64,000 bases of DNA from Dichotomocladium elegans. Its lineage: Eukaryota > Mucoromycota > Mucoromycetes > Mucorales > Lichtheimiaceae. Both the position numbers and the translations under genes were made by a program. Positions 58,127 to 64,000 of this stretch are shown piece by piece. Location of the stretch: contig JAIXMN010000002.1 of assembly GCA_025716815.1 (NCBI GenBank), forward strand, positions 1,116,001-1,180,000, in the 5' to 3' direction. The notes beneath the pieces were generated by a model. It searched no databases, was not told the DNA's origin, and worked only from the letters and a program-made list of their open reading frames with translations. Position 1 is the first letter of the stretch. Each line of letters opens with the position of its first letter.

Positions 58127-58834
58127 GGTTTTCCTTGCATTTTCTGCTTAAAACCGACCCCCTGCAAAGTTCCCATCGCAACGGCCTTTTCTATTTTCCG
58201 TGCAGAAATATTTGCAAGCACGTGTCATAATTCCACTCAGATCTGAGTATCACGGTTATTTTTGTCACAAATGATTAGGAATCTATAAAAATAAGTGCTG
58301 GCTGATGAATTCAAATCAAGAAACCATTTCTATCTAGACAATAGCAGAATGTATTCCGTAGGGCCCTAGAAAAATGTATATTCGGAGGTTGAGAGCAGGG
58401 GCAGGTAGAGAGAGAGAGAGAGAGGAGGAGGGCAGTCGCATACCGTGCAGTGTGTCTAGACCGCGAATCGTATAACACTGAAATGCACCATTCACATAGC
58501 TCATAGGACCGTTCCATCTTGTCAACAAAGGGAATGTCGATCGTTTAAATACCAATGCTTCAATCCATACGCTGTTACACTCAACAACAATTCACCGTCC
58601 TTAAGATACTGAGATCTCTATCTATGTCTGAACCACGCTTCACGTACTCGCCACATCCCTCTTATCATCATGGTCATTGGCGTGTGCGATATTTCAGGGC
58701 GGAGTGCTAGCAGCAGAGATGAGGAGAGGGACTCTGTGTGTGTGTGTGTGGGGATTGGTTTTCGGGACAAGTGTTCTTTTGGTCCAGTAATCGATAAGTA
58801 CTCTCGATTTTGGTAAGAGCAAAAACCTGAACTA

Positions 58835-58862
58835 TATATATATATGTGTGTGTGTGTGTGTA
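58835..58862. repeat. Compound (TA)n(GT)n microsatellite
   Basis: About six TA units followed by about eight GT units, in gene-free sequence. Confidence 0.88.
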
Positions 58863-59277
58863 TATGCGTCGTCCGGTATCGTTGTTCCAGTAAACAATGA
58901 CGATCAACCCAATTCGCACGCTTGACAGGAAGACGTCCTCCCCCCCCGTCTCTGCCTTCATAGACCAGGCTAAAAGCAAGCAAAAATCGAAAAAATATAT
59001 AATTAATGAGTGAATAGGAGTGCGTGAAAACCGAGATTGAAAAGGCGGGATCCGAAATTCAGGCGAAGTCCTAAGCTCCACGGGCACCCCCATATCCAAC
59101 AACTCACTTCCCACCCCCCAAAACACCCCCCCGGAGGGTGGGGGGAGGGGAGAGAGGTTGCGCTTCGCTGTGCAAAATCGATTTGGTCCTCCAAGCGCGG
59201 ATGGATCCTTCCCTTTTAGATCACCCATCCATCCTCTAACGCGAGGCTTATCCACCGCATACAAGACCCATCTAGTC

Positions 59278-60541
59278 ATGTCAACGTTCTCAAAGAACCT
59301 ATTTGATATCCTCGGCGAGCAGGATGACGTCCGCCAGTCAGCCCCCGTCAAGGAGCAGAAGAAGGCTGATGAGGCCAAGCCCGCTGCCGCCGAGAAGCGT
59401 GCTGCTGGTGGCAACTCCAAGACGAATGGCGGTAAATGTCAGCTCAGTTTATCTTCATATATCGGCTGCAAAACGTTGTCTGCGTCCATCACGGATAATT
59501 TGGAAAGAGTTGAGGGAATCTCAATTGAACATTATCGGTTCCTGGACTGAATGCAGAGACACACACACACACCCACACAATGTTGCGCCGCGACAAAAAT
59601 AAGCACCCGGGAACTAATATGAATTTTTGCCCTTGACCCATGTATATAGCTCCTCGTGGTGGTGCCCGTCGTGGCAACGGTCGTCAGCAGAACGGTCGTC
59701 CCCAGCGCGGCCGCCAGTTCGATCGTCACAGCGGTACCGGCATTGTGTGAGTGGATCGTTTACTCTCTCCCCTGGTTGTGCGATGTAGTTATTCATGCCG
59801 ACGTTGTAGCGATTCCGAAAAGAAGGAAAAGCAGGGCTGGGGCCATCCCGAGTCCGCCGAGGCTGAAGCGTAAGTGGGAGGATGGACAATGCATTTGGAT
59901 ATTGGGGACTCAAACATGCATTCGTGTCGTTTCTATGTTTAGTGCCAAGGACACGATTTCTTCCAAGGACCCTGCTGCCGGCGAAGAGAATACCGCAGCT
60001 GAGCCTGTCGAGGCTGAGGAGCAGGTCAAGACCTTGGATGAGTACCTCGCCGAGAAGGCTGCCAAGTCTTTGAAGGTCACCCTCCCCGAAGCCCGCAAGG
60101 CCAACGAGGGCTCCGAGACCTCCGAGTGGAACAACGCTGTCGCCTTTGTGAAGGAGGAGGAACCCGAATTCTTCGTCTCCAAGGTAATTTGACATTGTAA
60201 AGGCGTATGTGCGCGCTTGCAGGAAAAAGGGATGGATGCGCGTATGTGTGCATATATATACCGAGGATGATATGACTTACATTCGACGATGAACAATCCA
60301 AAAGGATACCAAGACCGTCAAGAAGACCGAAAAGCAGCGCAAGGAAAAGGTCGTCATTGAAATTGAGCAGCGTTTCCAGGAACGAACTCGCGGCGGCTTC
60401 CAGGGTGACCGTCGTGGTGGTGCTCAGCGCCGTGGTGGCCGTGGCAACAACAACACTGGACGCCGCGGTCCCAAGTCTGCTGCTCCTGCTGTCAACCTCC
60501 AGGATGTCTCCGCCTTCCCTTCCTTGGGCGCCACTGCCTAA
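59278..60541 (+). CDS. STM1: Stm1 / SERBP1 (HABP4 family) ribosome-associated protein
   Basis: Five exons (59278-59431, 59650-59746, 59810-59869, 59943-60183, 60305-60541) give 262 residues, close to yeast Stm1 (273). The N-terminus MSTFSKNLFDILGEQDD is the family opening. Arg-Gly-rich stretches follow (RGGARRGNGRQQNGRPQRGRQFDRHSGTG), then the middle KTLDEYLAEKAA, and the C-terminal RGG-rich tail ends NLQDVSAFPSLGA. Stm1 binds the ribosomal mRNA channel and protects idle ribosomes; SERBP1 does the same in animals. Highly biased codon use (GCC, GTC, AAG) agrees with strong expression. AAAATAAAAAAAG sequence 70-80 bases after the stop may be the polyadenylation signal. Confidence 0.95.
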
Positions 60542-60904
60542 GTGAACCATTATGTCTGATGGTTTTTGAAGAACGACCTTGGCTGGATAATGTATCGGGA
60601 TATTTCTTTGAAAAAAATAAAAAAAGTTTCCACTCTCTTGTTTTATGGGTATAAAGACAATACAAGAAAGACTCCCCTCTGTTTCTCTCCCTGTGTGTCT
60701 CTGTCTCCCTTTGTAATGTAGCACTTGACAAAGGGACGCATGGCCATAAAAAGTAGCTCCCTGTTTTACTTCACCCCCTCCCCTTGCTTTCCAATCCCGC
60801 ACTCCCCCCCCTTTTGAACTCTGCATAGGTTTATATAAATTCCTATTCTTTATGGTCTGTTGTACGGTACAGCTTAAATCTCTCTTTCTCTCACACTAAT
60901 AATA
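60542..60904. other. Spacer between STM1-like and phosphatase genes
   Basis: No gene recognised. CT-rich sequence with a clear TATA box (listed) upstream of the phosphatase start. Confidence 0.5.
60832..60839 (+). promoter_or_regulatory. TATA box upstream of phosphatase gene
   Basis: TATATAAA, 66 bases before the ATG at 60905, at the right distance for a fungal core promoter and followed by a CT-rich leader. Confidence 0.55.
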
Positions 60905-62068
60905 ATGAAATTGACCATGATACAACCCAAGATGACGCCATCAAAGAACTACAAAAATCTGTCACTGTCGCTGTCTTCAAGCCGCCCGATTCCGATTGCG
61001 ACGACTCCCGCAAAAAAGCTTTCCGGCCCACCATCTGAGGAGCCCCAGCAGCTCTCGTACTATGATCAAGGACCTGTACAGGTTCTGCCGGGCCTCTATC
61101 TTGGAGGGTTCCATATCGCACAGCGTCATGAGATGCTTGCCCGACTCGAGATATCCTGCATCCTGAACGTTGCGCATGAAATCGAGCCGCCGCCGCAATC
61201 GGCACTCGTAATGCAGCACCCAGAGCAGCAACAACAGCAGCACGCGATAACAGCATACCACCATCTTCGCTGGACACACACACAGAATGATCTCGCCCGG
61301 CGGGCGTTCCTCGAGGCGATCCAGGTCCTCGAGCACGCCCACAGAAGGAATATCAAAGTGCTCGTCCACTGCCAGTCGGGCATTGAGCGGTCGGCCGCAC
61401 TCCTGATCGCCTATGTCCTGCATCTGTCCCGCCAGCAGGAACGTTCGCCCTTGTTTGATAAGAAGCTGTCGCTCTGGGAAGCATACGATTATGTGCGCGA
61501 ACGTGCACCGGCCATACGGCCCAATATGGAGCTCCTCTATCAGCTGAGCGAATTTGAGCGTCTTGGATCATCATCATCGCCGCCGCCGCCATCGTCGTCG
61601 TCGTCGTCTTTCTCACCACAGCCGCGCTCCATTAAAAGCAACACAAGACCAAAACGCTCAGGATCAGTGTTGGCTCCTCGCAGCAGATACATGCACCAAC
61701 GGCGGCCGCGTGCGGCCAGTGTTCGTGTATCCAGTAATAGTAATATAGCCATCACAGCTACTACAGACATCCCCACTACAGGTAGTTCAGCAAAAGAGAT
61801 GAGAGGGATAGCTGCCACCATCAATGCTAGCAGCAGCAGCAGCAACAGCGGTGGCAGCGGCGGCAGTGAATCAGGTGCGGCAGATAGCTCGGCCATGCTC
61901 CTCGTCGCGTTCATTGCTCTCGTGCACGTTGGCATCATGCTAACGCACACACGAAAGGTCTCACAGCCGCAAGCAACTGTGATGAGTAAAAAGCTATGTC
62001 TAGCTCCGAGTGAACCATCCACACCCATGAGTCCCCTATTTTTACAGTCCTTGTTCCCTATCTACTAG
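60905..62068 (+). CDS. Dual-specificity protein phosphatase with C-terminal membrane helix
   Basis: An intronless frame of 387 residues. The catalytic domain (about 55-220) begins VQVLPGLYLGGFHIAQ, as in MAP-kinase-phosphatase-like enzymes. The general-acid Asp lies in THTQNDLARRAF, and the active-site loop VHCQSGIERSAALLIAYVL has Cys and Arg with the conserved Ser. Gln-rich (residues 108-114) and long Ser/Pro-rich stretches interrupt and follow the domain. Near the end, SSAMLLVAFIALVHVGIML (residues about 335-354) is one transmembrane helix with a short tail, so the enzyme probably sits on a membrane with its catalytic part in the cytosol. It dephosphorylates phosphotyrosine or phosphothreonine; the target is unknown. 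Confidence 0.9.
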   Translation: MKLTMIQPKMTPSKNYKNLSLSLSSSRPIPIATTPAKKLSGPPSEEPQQLSYYDQGPVQVLPGLYLGGFHIAQRHEMLARLEISCILNVAHEIEPPPQSALVMQHPEQQQQQHAITAYHHLRWTHTQNDLARRAFLEAIQVLEHAHRRNIKVLVHCQSGIERSAALLIAYVLHLSRQQERSPLFDKKLSLWEAYDYVRERAPAIRPNMELLYQLSEFERLGSSSSPPPPSSSSSSFSPQPRSIKSNTRPKRSGSVLAPRSRYMHQRRPRAASVRVSSNSNIAITATTDIPTTGSSAKEMRGIAATINASSSSSNSGGSGGSESGAADSSAMLLVAFIALVHVGIMLTHTRKVSQPQATVMSKKLCLAPSEPSTPMSPLFLQSLFPIY

Positions 62069-63518
62069 AAATCCTCCCTTTTTTCTTTTCTCCATTGTAG
62101 ATTACGCTCCCTACCCCTTTGTTTTCATAATATAAAGCATATAGGAAAGTGGTGGGTCAGTGCCATCTATAGATTTTCAAAATAGCGGGATATTTAGTAT
62201 CATCACGTATCAGGAGATCCCACTTTGGCCACTCGATGATACCAATAAATATTCATTCTCATTAACGAGCATAATATATCTATTAAGGCGACCGTGGATA
62301 TAGCAGTAAATGAAAGGGAAAGGATATAGAGTGTATAATACAGCAGCAAAAAAGGACCATCAAGCCATTTTACTTTTCTAGAAGGTCTGATCGCATCCGT
62401 GCCATACTGCATACATTTCAAGTGAAAAATCCAAGTGAATGATCTAACCTGAGATCACCGTATGTATGTGTATGTCGGCCTAATGACGCATTACTCCTTT
62501 GTGCGTGGCTATTTCCCTTTTGGCAATCTTCCTATGTGGCTCTCCTTCTTCAACGCTCGCGGTCGCCCTCCCCCTTCCTTCCCTCATTTCCCAGTCGATA
62601 TCAATGCTTGCTTCTTTTCCTTGGTCACTGTCAATATAAATTATGTATTGGGTTTACCCCCCCCACCCATCCTCTCCCGTCGTGTATCTTGTCGATACAC
62701 AGCCTGATAAAGTGAGTTTTCAGTGAGCCCTATTGTTTGCTGCTACTAGTACTATTCTCTGAAGCTTTTTTATAAGCAAAGCATCGGGCCAGGTGGCCGA
62801 GACATACCCACATACATACACAGACGCGTGGATGGGGAAGGGGGGGGAGGTCTTTGCTGTAGGAGACAGAGCTATCTCTCCATTGTAACATATGCGTCCA
62901 ATGTTTCTATAAGCGATGATGGGAACGATCAATCAAGCTCCTGCATTGTTATCTCGATCATTTTAAAACATTGCGTTGGATACTCATTGTTTGACTAAAT
63001 TAGATTGGAAGACAGAGAGAGTGAGGAGTGAATCCGGGTGATCGTTGCCAATCGAATGAATGGCAAATTATTGCAGCATCAGAAAGCATTGATCATCAAT
63101 TATCACGAGAGGGAGGAGGAGGAGGGAAGGATGCTGATTTCTCAGCCCCCTACCCCTGAATACTTACATATTACTCTGCTGTTTCGACATATGTACATAG
63201 CTTATGGTTTTGTCAGTGTATATGTCTAATATATTATACTACGATGCTTAATGGTCTCCTAAGCAGCAAGGAGGGGAGGGCGGACCGCATGAAAAGAGCT
63301 CCTTATTTTCTTTATTCGTCTTGGATACGACAAACAAGGAAAGAAAGAATGAAATAAAAGCGGGAAGACGTGTACGAATCAATGGAGTATAACAAGTCGG
63401 AAGTCGTTCGTTAGTCATAACGCATCTGGTGCTTGGACATCCTGTTCGTGGTATCGAGCACCTTGAACGTATTTTTCCTTTAAAGAGCGAATTTAGTCGA
63501 TTCCCTTTTTTTTCCCAG
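62069..63518. other. Intergenic
   Basis: 3' flanks of the phosphatase (+) and alkaline phosphatase (-) genes, which face each other. Homopolymer C runs and CT-rich stretches occur. Short open frames (62462-62707, 63038-63229) are not supported as genes. Confidence 0.45.
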
Positions 63519-64000
63519 TCATGGAGATATCTCTTCCCCCCCCCTCTCTTCCCCCCCCCTCTCTCCGGGCGCGCGCCGCAAGACCACGTTTTCATACTTT
63601 TCGTTCAGTTGGTGGGTTACATCCTCGAGATCCAAGTCTAAAAATTCAGCAATGAATTCGCCTACATCTGTATTCTCATGGCTACCGCGAAGTGCGTCGG
63701 CATGTGCGCCGAACGCGTACAGGTTGACGTCTACTGCGGTATGACCATGTGTGGTCCACTAATGGATATTGGTTACATATTGAGCATGAGTTCCAAGGGA
63801 CGGGGGCGGGAAGGGGGAGGGGGAAGAAGCGCGGGAACAAGTGTATGAACGAAATGGAAGGAAGAGGAGTGAGGAGGAGGAGGTATACTTACACCGATCA
63901 GTGCTCTGCGGCTCACGAGATGGCCAAACATACTCTCAAGGTCGTAGATGGACTTGCCGCTGCCCATCCATGAAGTAAATGCCTCCAATTCTTCCTCGGA
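63519..64000 (-). CDS. PHO8: Alkaline phosphatase, C-terminal part (cut by window edge)
   Basis: The gene enters from the right edge. The frame from 64000 leftward reads SEEELEAFTSWMGSGKSIYDLESMFGHLVSRRALIG. It is then interrupted by an intron (donor at about 63893, acceptor at about 63761) and continues WTTHGHTAVDVNLYAFGAHADAL..., then ENTDVGEFIAEFLDLDLE. The His of TTHGHTA is a zinc ligand in this family, and NTDVGEFIA is the usual C-terminal block. The yeast homologue Pho8 is vacuolar. The last residues (GERGGEERGGEEISP) come from two runs of nine G bases, and the stop is at 63519-63521. The 5' part of the gene is missing. Substrates are unknown. Confidence 0.9.

Larger units (their letters stand above)
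58073..59277. other. Intergenic with microsatellites
   Basis: No gene recognised. Contains (TA)n at about 58093-58124, a purine AG run near 58410-58430, (GT)n at 58735-58752, (TA)n(GT)n at about 58835-58862 and G/C homopolymer runs near 59125-59155. Promoter of the Stm1-like gene lies at the right. Confidence 0.45.

Noticed and set aside
1..64000. CRISPR arrays, tRNA, rRNA or bacterial-type operons
   Set aside because: No regularly spaced direct repeats, no cloverleaf with a GTTCRA arm, no rRNA segments. The gene structure is clearly that of a fungus.

Overview
The window looks like nuclear DNA of a filamentous fungus, most likely an early-diverging one (Mucoromycota, probably Mucorales). 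The reasons are short GT-AG introns (about 45-90 nt, many per gene), AT-rich spacers with compound CA/TA microsatellites, fungal families (Zn2Cys6 regulator, DUF3712-type vacuolar/secretory protein, HCD-type STE kinase, GPI-anchored PLC-like protein), and decayed copies of two mobile families that I associate with Mucoromycota: a Fanzor-type (TnpB-related) nuclease and an IS630/Tc1-like DDE transposon. The species cannot be named. No virus, plasmid, CRISPR array, rRNA or tRNA was found.

Layout. 0-10.8 kb: otubain deubiquitinase (+), a decayed Fanzor gene (-), transposon debris, a right-handed beta-helix (pectate-lyase-fold) protein (+) tail-to-tail with a mitochondrial PPR protein (-). 11-16.7 kb: a WWE-like small protein (-), an Aven-like protein (-), a cluster of IS630-like fragments, and an alpha/beta hydrolase with an altered nucleophile elbow (-). 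18.5-20.9 kb: a Zn2Cys6 transcription factor (+). 21-26 kb: gene-poor, with a nearly full-length IS630-like element (23.87-25.79 kb) and an older fragment. 26-33 kb: ribosomal protein eL8 (+), a Gap1/Sar1-type RasGAP (+), an NADP-dependent alcohol dehydrogenase (-). 33.4-34.2 kb: another internally deleted transposon relic. 34.6-39.5 kb: a 1557-residue single-pass membrane protein with repeated DUF3712/LEA-2-like domains (-). 42-46.3 kb: an intersectin-like coiled coil-SH3-SH3-DH-PH RhoGEF (+). 46.9-51.1 kb: acetyl-CoA synthetase followed by a mitochondrial citrate-lyase-beta-like lyase (both +). 52.4-56.4 kb: a CH domain-kinase-C1 protein (-). 56.8-62.1 kb: PLC-like GPI protein, Stm1/SERBP1 ribosome-associated protein and a membrane-anchored dual-specificity phosphatase (all +). 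63.5 kb-end: 3' end of an alkaline phosphatase gene (-).

Most genes are unrelated housekeeping or signalling genes, so no operon-like system is apparent. Two functional threads exist: small-GTPase/cytoskeletal signalling (RasGAP, RhoGEF, CH-kinase-C1, phosphatase) and acetyl-CoA metabolism (ACS next to CLYBL). The most unusual observations are at gene-structure level (several micro-exons, one carrying an enzyme's catalytic Cys; five GC-AG introns all starting GCAAG), the CH-kinase-C1 architecture, the Ser-to-Asp change in the hydrolase, and the Fanzor relic.
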